Below are positions 37,419 through 47,258 of a DNA stretch of 64,000 bases, one piece after another. Every line of letters begins with the position of its first letter. Position 1 is the stretch's first letter. This DNA is from UTCFX2 sp963726375 (GTDB lineage: Bacteria > Chloroflexota > Anaerolineae > Anaerolineales > UBA4823). Under the pieces are notes generated by a model that was given only the letters and a program-made list of their open reading frames with translations, was not told the origin of the DNA and made no database searches. The stretch is from assembly GCA_963726375.1 (NCBI GenBank), contig CAVSCE010000007.1:124001-188000 (forward strand). The letters run 5' to 3'. A program made the translations under genes and the position numbers.

Positions 37419-38754
37419 TCAGCGGAACAGGTCGAGGTTTGCCGGGCGGGTAGCTTCATTGTTATCAGGATAAATGACTTTTGTGCCGCTGTTGCCCCCC
37501 ATACTGACGTTGTATCCGATCAGTTGTGATAGGAAGATGAAGTCATCCGCGGTGCCTTCGAATGATACGTCCGAACAAGGCGCGAGGATCGTTCCCTGGA
37601 ATACATTCCCGGCATTGCCGTTAATCTTGAGCTCCTGGTTTGTCTCGCCGCAGGATGGACCGTAATATTCACGCGGAAGATAGATAGCTACCCCAGGAAT
37701 AGCCGAGCCGGCATAACCTGAGGGAGGCGCCTGAAGACTCACCGTCCCACCGTTGATTGTCGACTTTGCCGCCTTTGAAGAGCAAAGTTACATTCGAGCC
37801 AACGATCGATTCATTCGAGTTATTGATTGATAGAGCCCCGTTTACGCAGTAGAGCCCACTCAAATCAGTCCGACCAATCAGATCACTGGCATTGACTTCA
37901 TGTCCAGAGCAATCAGGAAGTGGGACATCGTAGGCATTTTGGGGCATTTCTTCTACAATCTGGTTGATGTTGTGTCCGGCCTCAAGTGTTATCGTATCAG
38001 AATCGTGCAGGTTCAGACCTGTGCGATAGACGACATCGGCATCCACAACATTTACACTCAAGGCAACGTCCTTTGCGACCAGACAGCCGTTAGAAAAGAT
38101 GCCTCCACCTTCCACGTACAGATCTGAATTTCCATGGAAACCTGCGCCCTCGCTGCCGCTGCTGCAGTGGTCAGATGTATTTAAGGCGACAACTGCGAAT
38201 CCGTAAGCGAGCGGCTGGCGCGGTCGGATCCGCGTCACTGCCCGAACCGTATTGGATAGCACGCCTTGAAAAACAAAATGGGCAAAACCGGTTTTTGTCT
38301 GACCGGTGATGAATGTGATGATATCCATGTAATGACCGGTGTAGAGCACATACGTGCCTCCGCCAGGCCGAGTGGCGAGGACATCTTCGGTGCCGCATTC
38401 GGTTGCAACGCCGTGTTCATCAGTGATATCCTTGTCGATTGTGAAATCGTTCGAAGCGGCACGGCTGACAGCTGAATTCTTCGCAGAATTTGCTGCAGCA
38501 GCAACGTTCCCTGAAGTGCAGCTGGAATTGGTGCTCCAGTTCTTATCTTTGACGCCTAGAGATTCGAGTTTTGAAGCTCCGGATGCTCCTCCTGCAAGAG
38601 AAGCGGAATCCGCACCGTCTTGTGAAAACCTGCGGTCGGCATAGACCATACTGCCATCGATTGCTAGAGCAGTAAACCCAAGCAGGATCGCCATTCCAAG
38701 TACCATTAATACCAGAGCCTGGCCTCGTTCGTTTTTGTGGGTAGCTGTGTTCAT
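37419..38754 (-). CDS. TadG-like pilus-assembly protein (one frameshift)
   Basis: About 445 residues across a frame change near 37750. The N-terminus ERGQALVLMVLGMAILLGFTALAIDGSMVYADRR is the Tad_G N-terminal membrane domain (signal anchor with GQ before the helix). The remainder is a secreted Ser/Gly/Asn-rich region with several cysteines (for example DCSGHEVNASDLIGRTDLSGLYC) and a C-terminal part containing AIPGVAIYLPREYYGPSCGETNQ. Tad proteins make or modify Flp-type pili, but no secretion ATPase, prepilin peptidase or Flp pilin is in this window. It is the last gene of a four-gene reverse operon. Confidence 0.82.
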
Positions 38755-38794
38755 CGAGTTGCCTCCTGGCTGTTTGAATCTAGAAATTGGTCCC

Positions 38795-39256
38795 TTACGG
38801 ACACATTGGGGAGAGAATTGTGTCAGTGACTGAAGCGCTGATAGCGATAGATTGTGAACCGATCAATGTGCTCATGAAAGGCATTGCGAGTGGGAAAGCT
38901 GGGTAATCAATCGCGATGGTCATTCCATGGGATGTACCACCAGTCGTGCCCATGCAGTATTTGCCTGAGACAGTTGGTGATACCGTAATAGTGATGTCGC
39001 CTCCTAATCCGCTCAGCAAATTGGAGGCATTTCGGACTCTATTCTCAATCTCGCTGGTATCTGCCGGATGGATTGAGGCATAGATTGCGCCTTCCTGGAC
39101 TGCGTCTCGCATGGAGAGATAGGTATATAATGCCCGCGCCCCATCGGCAATCACCACGATCAGATACAGTAATACCAACAATCCGATCGCAAATTCAACC
39201 AGACCTTGACCGCGCTCGCTTTTTTTACATTTTCTTTCGCTCACAAGTGCCACCAT
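38795..39256 (-). CDS. TadE-like pseudopilin
   Basis: A 153-residue protein with the TadE-like motif ERGQGLVEFAIGLLVLLYLIVVIADGARALY, a hydrophobic helix preceded by GQGLVEF where prepilin-type recognition occurs. The rest is an exported domain with two cysteines. It lies 40 bases upstream of the TadG-like gene and seven bases after the large secreted protein gene, so it is cotranscribed with both. Confidence 0.87.
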   Translation of the reverse strand: MVALVSERKCKKSERGQGLVEFAIGLLVLLYLIVVIADGARALYTYLSMRDAVQEGAIYASIHPADTSEIENRVRNASNLLSGLGGDITITVSPTVSGKYCMGTTGGTSHGMTIAIDYPAFPLAMPFMSTLIGSQSIAISASVTDTILSPMCP

Positions 39257-39262
39257 TTGGTT

Positions 39263-41688
39263 CTACCTCCTGACAAACGGAAATAGCTCTCGCCAGATCT
39301 GGAAATATTCGGCATTACCGTAAGAACCTCGGGTTTCAATCGAGTTTTCTGCACCAGGATTGAGGTAACGGAATACGATCGATTTGCCGATTACCCCCGA
39401 TAGGCCATTATCTTCGATCAAGGCATAATAAAGCCGCTGCCTGAAAGTTTCATCCATCCAGGTTAGAACAGCGCGGCCATTCTTAACGTGTGCTACCGAA
39501 ACGCGCCCCGCTGACCTGCGACCATAAGGATCATCCGGATTTACCAGCTCTGTCGGTTGAGCAGGCTTGGATAAATCTGCTCCCAGGACAGCAAAATTCA
39601 CTCGCTCAGTATCCTGATTAATCCAGGCTACTGCGATCTTTCCGCTGTACATTTGGACACCATCAAAATCTGTTCCGCGCTGGTTGAAGAATTCTTCCTG
39701 GGGTGAGATCACCGTTCCGCTGCTGTTCATCTCGACTAAAATCATTTTATATGTTGGATTATCTGGATCAGTCCTTTGAGAACTCAGAAGCAACAGCCTG
39801 TTTTCACCGCCAGAAATAAAGGGGATCATTGAAGGGGTTGAATAATCCAGGCCTTGAGTTTGTGCGGTCAGAAATTGAGAGGAGAGAACTGCAGTGCCTG
39901 ATGAATTGAAGACAGCATGAGCGATATCCTCAGTTGCAATGGAGCCAAGGATATGCCACTGGATCCAGCTGAGATGGAATTTATTATCCTCCGTCGCAGC
40001 AATTTGCAGGTCTTTGTAAACAGAAGTCTGAGATAAAGGGTAAGGCGTGTTATCGGCAGTCACGCTGAATGGTGGAAAAAGAATAGTCTCTGCTTTTTGA
40101 TCGAAAATGGCAAAATAGATGTTTTGGTGGTATGTGTTCAGGCTCAGGTCAGGCTGCGTTTGAATCCAGGCGACTCCTATGCTCCCGTCGAGGGCAGTCG
40201 CAGCGACAGGCCACCGGTCGTGCCGATCCGTGTTCGATGTCAGGTCTTGAATCGTTGAACTATTCTCAACGCCGGCCGAATCGATTCCAAGAAAGGCGAG
40301 GTTGGTAGCCAATCCGGAAGTATTGTTTTCCCATATTCCAAGGAATCCGTTTTCGTCAGTCCGATTGAGAAGAAACGTTGCGCCGGTGTAATGAGAGTTG
40401 AGGATCTCATCCAAACGCGAAAAAGGTGTGACCAGCTCGACATGGACACCGCCCGGGATGCCCAGGGTGGTATTTCGGTAGGTGTGGGCGAATGAAACAG
40501 GGATGACGTTGACGATTTCCACTTGATCAGTCGCATCCGAATTCTTACTGGATGTCGCTGTTAGCGTCACTGTCACCGCGTTCCCGGCTGGGAAATTCAG
40601 GGGGGCTTGGATCATGACAGTCATCGTGAATGTTTCGCCGGGGAGCAGCTCGCCCGTATCAGGAAGCGGATTACTGTCGTGATTCGCAAGACTGGCACCG
40701 CCATCAGCTGCGAATAAACCAACTGTCCAATTCGGGTCACTGATCGTTGCCTGAATATTCATCGTGTCATTCCCGTTTGGACTCTGATCGCCTGTATTAC
40801 GAATGTTTACTTTAAAGGACGCGTTCCCCGAGATGTTAAAATTCGATTGAAAGGAAGGAAAAACTTTAACCCGTCTCGCCTGGGCCGGTCGAGTGATCAG
40901 GATAGCCTGATCTTCTTCTGGACCGGATGTATTCACCAGGTAGGAGAGCCCATCCACATTATCCGAATCTTCAATCCCGATCGACTTTTTTTCCGGATTA
41001 TTCGTCAGCTGATCATAAAGAAAGAGGATATCCCCATTTGAGTACAGCTTGACCTCGAATGTTAAGAAAACATTTGGAACGTCATAATGCGCGCATTCAT
41101 GCCATTCAACCGCGAAAAACTGACCGTGAGCGTCGGTCCCGCTTGCGTAAAAGGCACTTACATTAGTCAAATCAGTCCAGAATGGTGCGATCAAAGATTG
41201 AGGAGAAGCTTCATGCGGGGTGGAAAGGTGTCTAAAACTGGCTCTTTCAGCATCGATGGACGAATCAAATCCAAGCAGACCGTTGGAGCTGATCCGTACC
41301 TTTGTATAGCTTTTCTCGTAAAATTTGAAGGAAAATGGTAAATCTACTACGGATATGAGGTCATCATCATCATCGGTGCCAAAGAAAATTTGAGTACCTC
41401 CACTTGCCGCATCGGTCCAGGCTCCAATCCACGAGCTGGTAGTGTATTCATCATGCCAGGTGTACCCGAAGTGATCCGACCCAAAAGCCTGAGGATATTG
41501 CGGGTGAAGTGGGATTGGGGTTCCTGATTTTTTTTGCAATCCTTTGTCCGGCAATCCTCTCCAGGAGGGTACTTTCCATCCTGGAGAGGACCTGGCAGTA
41601 TCCAACTGATCGAGCTCAGACACAGCAAACCGATTATTATAAGACTAATAATATGCTTCTTTAGGATTGTAGTCATGCTGATATCCAT
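39263..41688 (-). CDS. Large secreted protein with beta-sandwich domains (one frameshift)
   Basis: The long frame (786 residues) has no export signal, but the frame used just upstream supplies one: MTTILKKHIISLIIIGLLCL from about 41676. The two join at a run of eight T (41528-41535), a typical site of base-count error. The mature protein starts with a beta-rich domain (LPFSFKFYEKSYTKVRISSNGLLGF, SLIAPFWTDL), then a CARDB-like segment (FKVNIRNTGDQSPNGNDTMNI), and a C-terminal half that resembles a repeat-containing propeller. No catalytic motif is seen. It probably forms an extracellular structural or adhesion component secreted with the Tad-like proteins around it. Confidence 0.7.
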
Positions 41689-41689
41689 C

Positions 41690-44009
41690 TCAATGCATTG
41701 AGTAGGAGTAAGAACAAAGGTCATCGGTCTGATTGTTTTTGAAAACCGCGATCAAAGTGCCGTTGAATGTGGAAACACTCAACTGGAATTTATAGATCAG
41801 CTTTTCCGACCTCCCCGGACCGGCTTCGAAAGTGAAATTTGGGGCTGCAGGTGTCCAGGTGAATTCAACTCCTACGTCACCTGGCGGGCCGAACGTTGCA
41901 CCGGCAGTTGAATCGCTGCCTGACCACAGCGGCAGGCCGGATCCCGTAAGCCCAAAAGTTACGCCATTTAAAGATTGGTTGCTAGTATGCTTGGGCCATG
42001 GGATGGTCGTCCGGATCAGGGTGTAAGAGACGGATGCATTATTGATAAAATCCCATACCACCTCTTTTTTATCAATCACGGCAGGCTCGACCTGGATTCT
42101 ACAGGGGTCTGGTCGAACAATCACCGTGCGTGTGTCTGTGGCAGACAGGCCGCCGCTGTCCGTTACAGATGCTGTAATGGTATGGGTTCCGACAGCCAAA
42201 TTAGTTTTTGTGATCTCAGATCCAGTACCAATCGGATTTGGTCCAGGGGCAGGAAGATTTGTTGTCCAGGTAATCTGGTCGCTGATGTCCAGGTCCTGTG
42301 GATCCAATGCGATCGCTCGCAATGGTATGGGAGCTTCCTCAATGAAAATTTCTCCGTCAGTGGCCGGCGCAAGGATAGTAACGACCGGGTGTATGTTTTG
42401 TGAGATTACTATCGAGATAGTATCTGAGGCTGTATTTCCTGCAGAATCTTCTACGACTGCGCGGATATAATGCATCCCCGGGGTGAGCAGGGTGGTGATC
42501 ATCGCACTGCCACCCGTTCCAAAGCTGGTACCGTCCAAAAACCATTCTATGTCAGCAGTCAGATTCCCATCCTCATAATCGGTGGCTTCACCAGTTACAC
42601 TGATGGTTTCCCCGGCTTCAAAGAAATCGCCGGCGAGCGGAGTAAGGATATTAATTTCCGGGATACTGCCGCTGGTGATCTGAAAAGTGACGCTGTCCTC
42701 GCCAGGACGACCGCCGGAATCCGTTGCAGTAGCAACGATCGTGTGCTCGCCAACATCTAATGAACTCAGGCTGAAGGAAGGTCCCACACCAACCGAAATA
42801 CCACCTTCGGTCCACACCAGTGAGGAACTGCAATCGCCGTCTTCAGCGTCCATGGCAGTAGCACTGAACGCGACAGAATCTCCATGTGGGATCAAACCCC
42901 CATCGGTTGGAGATGTGATGACGACAACAGGTCCAAGGTAGCTGTCGACCGCAATAGTAATTGCATCTTCGCCAGTCTGACCGCTGCTGTCGATTGTGCT
43001 GGCAGAAATCGTGTGAGTTCCCACACTCAAAACAGTTGTTGTGAAAGTAGCAGTATCTGAATGAAGCGGACTTCCATTATCCATCCAATCCAGGGTTGCA
43101 CTGAGGTCTCCATCAATGGTATCGAGAGCGAGTTCCGGAAAAAATGATCGGTGTACCCTCATTGAACCGGGACGTATTTGTCGGCGCTGTGATTGTAACT
43201 TCTGGAGGATTGTCAATAAATACATTGATCGTGACAGTATCCGAGGCGCTTTCATCTTCATCTGTCACGCTAACGACGATCGAATATGCGCCTTCTGCAT
43301 CAAAGGCGTGTTGAAAAGAAGCCGAGCTGCCAATTGCCGAGGAATTTGCAGTCCAAACCCAGGTCAGCAAGCCGGAATAATTTGCAGCCACTGCATTGAA
43401 ATTAATCAGCTCTCCGACTTCGAACACTTCACCTTCTGCTGGGGATTGGATTTCTACAGACAATGGAGTCCCTCCGCCCCCATTGTTGGTGGGATCGCCG
43501 TATATCGAAACCGCTTTTAAGATTGTGCGCGAAGTGGAAGAGCAGATCGCGAATCCGCTTAAGGAAGTGATTCCAAACAACGGCTCATAATCGGTCCGAA
43601 CTCGTACAGTCACTCGATCTCCTAATTCGATGTCGCTGGCGCTGCTGGGGACGATGGAGCGGAAACAGGGACAATTCGGTGTATCGGTGCATTGGTCGGT
43701 ACCGGTGCCGGGTCCTTCGTCATATTCCACTTTCACATCTCCGCCGGTAAAAATTGCAATGCGCCGGGCTGCATCCTGAATGCCTGAATAATCCAGATAA
43801 TATGGCACCCCGCTGGAAGAGTCTCCTGCAGCTGAAGCGTAACGAGCCGCCTCGCGGCTAGCAGCGGCGACGGATGAATATGTTACAAGCAGACGGCCGA
43901 GCTCGATGATCCCGATCATCACCACCAGAAGCATAGGAAGGATCAGGGCAAACTCAACCATGCCCTGACCTGAAGGTTGTGTTCGAAACCGGTGGAAGAT
44001 TCTATTCAT
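41690..44009 (-). CDS. TadE-domain protein fused to tandem Ig-like repeats (one frameshift)
   Basis: About 770 residues across a frame change near 43130. The N-terminus QPSGQGMVEFALILPMLLVVMIGIIELGRLL is a TadE pseudopilin domain of about 165 residues. It is followed by about five Ig/PKD-like repeats of some 90-95 residues, each opening with a pattern such as VTITAPTN, VVITSPTDGG, INILTPLAGD or VTILAPATDG and containing DxEDGDLxxxxxW and GTHTIxAxxxDSxG. A non-repetitive tail of about 170 residues ends the protein. TadE proteins are normally about 150-200 residues, so the Ig extension is unusual and would place adhesion-like modules on a pilus or membrane anchor. First gene of the reverse operon. 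Confidence 0.82.
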
Positions 44010-44318
44010 GGATCATTCCTCCTTAAAGCACAAGGCTGGTTACGCGACCAGTCCCTTGAGTTAGAATACCACCATTCAATGGATAATCAAGCGAACCTTG
44101 CAAAGTTGGAAATATCTCCCCTGGTATCGCAGTACCGATTTTGACTGTTTTTCACCTAACATTTTTGTCAGTTTTTAGAACAAGAATTTCTAAAATAAAT
44201 GCAAAAGGCTGTCCTATTAAACGATTTAGCCGGATGTTATAATCCTCAAGTTTGAGAATGGGAATCCGAGTTCAGGTGTCATCACTAGATTCCAGACTTA
44301 AAAAAATGATTGGAATGT
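44010..44318. other. Divergent intergenic region with promoter candidates on both strands
   Basis: No gene is seen. On the minus strand TTGATT (44085-44090) and TATTCT (44063-44068) are 16 bases apart and would drive the Tad-like operon from about 45 bases upstream of its start. On the plus strand TGTTATAAT (44235-44243) is an extended -10 element for rsmA. Confidence in each is limited. Confidence 0.4.
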
Positions 44319-45185
44319 ATGAGTTATAACAAGCCAGATATTAGCGAGCTTCTCAATCGATACGGACTGCGTCCACGCAAGAGTTTAGGACAGAATTTTC
44401 TGGTTGACGATGATGCACTGAACCGGGTTGCTGCTGCGGCTCAAATCCAACCGGACCAGGCAATTTTAGAGATTGGTCCTGGATTAGGAAGCTTAACCAG
44501 CATCCTGGCTGATTTTGCAGATAGGGTCGTCTGCGTTGAGCTGGATCGCACCCTGATCCCGCCGCTCCGAGAAGTGCTCAAGGGCCGGACGAACATCGAG
44601 ATCGTCCAGGGAGATATCCTGACCTTGGACCCCAGCACCCTGATGTGCGGATCATCGGAAAATTGTCGACCTTCATATCTTGTCGTCGCTAATATTCCTT
44701 ATTACATCACCTCCGCACTGATGCGGCATCTTCTAGAGACCCGTTGTCCTCCAAAAAGCATGGTATTGACAGTGCAGCGTGAAGTTGCCGAGCGGATTTC
44801 AGCTGAAGCAGGGGATATGAGCCTCCTGGCGTTGAGCGTGCAGGTTTATGGAAGGACACAGATTTTTGGTCGAATCCCTGCCGGGGCGTTTTATCCAGTC
44901 CCGCAGGTAGATTCTGCCATCTTGCAGATCCAGTTATATGACAACCCTTTGATCCCTGCTGAACAACTCGCGGATTTCTTTCGATTGGCTAAAGCTGCGT
45001 TCTCCCAAAAACGGAAAACAATCCGCAATGCGCTGGCAGGAGGAATGCACTGGCTGCCCTCTCAGGCAGAAGCTTTCTTGCTGAAAGCAGGAGTCGAACC
45101 CATGCGGCGGGCGGAGACGCTGAGCCTGATGGAATGGAAAAATCTGGTGGGTATCTATCAGTCCTTGGGAACCAGCTCCCGATAA
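44319..45185 (+). CDS. rsmA: 16S rRNA dimethyladenosine transferase
   Basis: RsmA/KsgA dimethylates two adjacent adenines in helix 45 of 16S rRNA late in small-subunit assembly. The 288-residue product shows RKSLGQNFLVDD at the N-terminus, SAM motif I EIGPGLGSLT, the acidic CVELD, QGDIL, and the catalytic NIPYYITS (NxPY). The C-terminal helical domain includes FSQKRKTIRNAL. The ATG at 44319 is chosen; an in-frame TTG at 44310 adds three residues, and neither has a clear ribosome site. Its 3' end overlaps the convergent mannosyltransferase gene by 28 bases. Confidence 0.95.
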   Translation: MSYNKPDISELLNRYGLRPRKSLGQNFLVDDDALNRVAAAAQIQPDQAILEIGPGLGSLTSILADFADRVVCVELDRTLIPPLREVLKGRTNIEIVQGDILTLDPSTLMCGSSENCRPSYLVVANIPYYITSALMRHLLETRCPPKSMVLTVQREVAERISAEAGDMSLLALSVQVYGRTQIFGRIPAGAFYPVPQVDSAILQIQLYDNPLIPAEQLADFFRLAKAAFSQKRKTIRNALAGGMHWLPSQAEAFLLKAGVEPMRRAETLSLMEWKNLVGIYQSLGTSSR

Positions 45186-45889
45186 CGATGGCGGATTTGC
45201 CAAACCCGAATTGCAGCTTCGAGCTGAATTGCGAAGGACATCTTTGAGGTTCCCCAACGGCGGTCAGCAAAATATATCGGGATTTCTATGGATCGATACC
45301 CCAGCCGAAAAGCGACATAGGTCAATTCAATTTGAAAAGAATACCCATTCGAACAGATTTGATCAAGCGGCATACCAAGCAGGGTGTTCCGCCGCCATAA
45401 TCGAAAGCCGCCGGTTATATCGCGAGTTGGTAAACCTAGTATCAACCTTGCATAGAAGTTTCCGAATGAAGAGAGCCCTTTTCGCCAGAGAGGCCAGCTG
45501 TCATCTACCCTTCCTCCAGCAACATAACGCGAGCCTAAAACCACATCGCAATTTGCCAAAGCGGCTAACATTTCAGGTATTTTTTCTGGAGGGTGCGAGA
45601 AATCTGCATCCATCTGACAGATTGCCTCAGCGCCATTTCGGAGGACTTGTTGGAAACCGGAGAGATATGCTGGTCCGAGTCCAAGTTTACCTGATCGGTG
45701 CATAACCGATACGCTTGATGGATTTTCGGAAGCAAGACGATCTGCTATTCGACCGGTACCGTCCGGGCTGTTGTCGTCGACAATGAGGAGGCGTAATCCT
45801 TCCAGCGGCAATCCAAGGATCGAGGATGCCAATCTCGGCAAGTTCTCAGCTTCGTTATAGGTTGGGATTACTACAGTGACCTGCATCAT
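45158..45889 (-). CDS. Polyprenol-phosphate mannosyltransferase (dolichol-phosphate-mannose-synthase-like GT2)
   Basis: A 243-residue family 2 glycosyltransferase. VVIPTYNEAENLPRL opens the nucleotide-binding fold, followed by VDDNSPDGTGRIAD, the metal-binding MDADFSHPP, and DITGGFRLW and RWGTSKM near the end. This is the pattern of polyprenol monophosphomannose synthases without a C-terminal membrane domain (Dpm1 type). It would make lipid-linked mannose on the cytoplasmic face, a donor for protein or glycan mannosylation. It follows the roadblock and V4R genes closely on the same strand. Confidence 0.9.
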   Translation of the reverse strand: MMQVTVVIPTYNEAENLPRLASSILGLPLEGLRLLIVDDNSPDGTGRIADRLASENPSSVSVMHRSGKLGLGPAYLSGFQQVLRNGAEAICQMDADFSHPPEKIPEMLAALANCDVVLGSRYVAGGRVDDSWPLWRKGLSSFGNFYARLILGLPTRDITGGFRLWRRNTLLGMPLDQICSNGYSFQIELTYVAFRLGYRSIEIPIYFADRRWGTSKMSFAIQLEAAIRVWQIRHRYRELVPKD

Positions 45890-45935
45890 GGAATATTATC
45901 ACCATTGAAGCTCTGCACCCCATGGGCCAGATGTT

Positions 45936-46571
45936 TTAAGAGATGGGGACTTTCTGGATCACAAAATCGCAGACTTCATCGCCCATCGCGACACAATTTG
46001 ACTCATTGACCCGGAACTCGCTTCCACCGGAAACCCACTTCAGCCCTTCCTGGAGCAAACCAACAGCGATAAAACAAACTGGTTTATCAGAACCGGAACG
46101 ACCCCAACAAACCGGGCAGCGATGGATTGTATAGACAAAGACGTCATCTTCTTCTTTTACGGTCGAATATTGGTCGCTAATTTGAGAAAAAATCTTGGCC
46201 ATTGCTGGGATTCCAATCCGAAGTTTGGCGCTCAACGGAAGGATTTTGAATGCCAGATCACCGACGCCAGCAAGCGCGCCGAAATTGCGCAGGGAGTCGG
46301 CAAAGGCTGCCCTACCTGCTCGAAGCGCAAGTCCACGTCCTCCACGCGGTCCGTACATTTCTTCTAACGCCAGATTCAGCGCGGAGAAATCCGAAAAATT
46401 AAATTCCCGCTCAAGGTTGTCAGGTGGAAGATTATCAATAAGATGGGTAAGATGTGCCATGTTCAATACCGCGTTCAAACCATTTTTACCCATCACATCT
46501 TCTAGTGCTTTGATGGAAATCCGGGCGATTTTGTTCGCGTAATTATATTGGCTCTTCGGAATTGGATCCAT
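45936..46571 (-). CDS. V4R (4-vinyl reductase) domain protein
   Basis: A 211-residue cytoplasmic protein with a C-terminal V4R domain: RCPVCWGR, VCFIAVGLLQEGLKWVSG and NESNCVAMGDEVCDFVI. V4R domains bind small hydrophobic ligands and often zinc; the Cys and His residues (HRCPVC, SNC, EVC) fit that. The N-terminal half is helical. It lies ten bases downstream of the roadblock gene and 46 bases upstream of the mannosyltransferase. Pairing of V4R with roadblock suggests a ligand-responsive input to a GTPase switch; the nearest candidate GTPase is 45 kb away at 91-651. Confidence 0.85.
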   Translation of the reverse strand: MDPIPKSQYNYANKIARISIKALEDVMGKNGLNAVLNMAHLTHLIDNLPPDNLEREFNFSDFSALNLALEEMYGPRGGRGLALRAGRAAFADSLRNFGALAGVGDLAFKILPLSAKLRIGIPAMAKIFSQISDQYSTVKEEDDVFVYTIHRCPVCWGRSGSDKPVCFIAVGLLQEGLKWVSGGSEFRVNESNCVAMGDEVCDFVIQKVPIS

Positions 46572-46581
46572 GGGAGGATGC

Positions 46582-46953
46582 CTAAATCAATTTGTGAAGC
46601 GCCTCAGCTGCGCGGCGCATATCCAGGAAAATTAACCCAAGCTTGGCATGTTCGCGAGCCAGGGCTGTGAGAACAGCATCTTCTCCGACCGACATCAGGA
46701 TGACGTAACCACACTCGCCTTTGATATAGACCTGCTCAAGCGTGCCGCGCCCCAGCTCAGACGCAATGCGTTCACCGAGCGACAGCATTGCTGCTGACAT
46801 GGCTGAAACCCGATCTTCTTCCACGCTTTGCGGTAATGCAGATGCAATACTCAGCCCATCAACGCTGACAACTGCTGATGCCTCAATATCCGGTGAGGAA
46901 GCCTGTAAATCCCTAAGCCGGTCAACCATGAGTTGTGATCGAGATTTTGTCAT
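46582..46953 (-). CDS. Roadblock/LC7 domain protein (MglB-like)
   Basis: The start is taken at 46953 (MTKSRSQLMV), giving about 123 residues; an in-frame start at 47007 adds 18. The roadblock fold is seen as DIEASAVVSVDGLSIASALP, a long helix with MSAAMLSLGERIASELG, then QVYIKGECGYVILMSVGEDAVLTALA and a final helix. Dimers of such proteins serve as GTPase-activating partners (MglB) or platforms for Ras-like GTPases. First gene of a reverse operon with the V4R and mannosyltransferase genes. Confidence 0.9.
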   Translation of the reverse strand: MTKSRSQLMVDRLRDLQASSPDIEASAVVSVDGLSIASALPQSVEEDRVSAMSAAMLSLGERIASELGRGTLEQVYIKGECGYVILMSVGEDAVLTALAREHAKLGLIFLDMRRAAEALHKLI

Positions 46954-47258
46954 CCTGTTGAACCTTTCTGAGGAAAAAAATGAGATCTGCCCAACAAAGG
47001 TTTTCACTCAAAAACAAGATCTCATTTGTCTGTTTGATCATATTCTAAGCATTCTTTGGATAACCTTCAGGCATTGTAACACTCAACGATATGAGATTGA
47101 ATGGGTCATGCTTTAATCTAACGGATTTGGAATCTGTTTATCCTTGAATTGAAAAAAAAGGTAAAACCCATAATCTCGATCCGATCAAGATCATGTCATC
47201 GATCTGCCACAATCTGGATAAAATGTGGCAAAATATGCATTATCGTGGAGGAAACCTT
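46954..47258. other. Divergent intergenic region with an inverted repeat near 47205
   Basis: No gene is seen. The inverted repeat TGCCACA (47205-47211) and TGTGGCA (47224-47230), separated by 12 bases, lies 28 bases upstream of the importer start. Its position and symmetry suit an operator or a short leader hairpin. No clear promoter boxes could be chosen. Confidence 0.4.
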
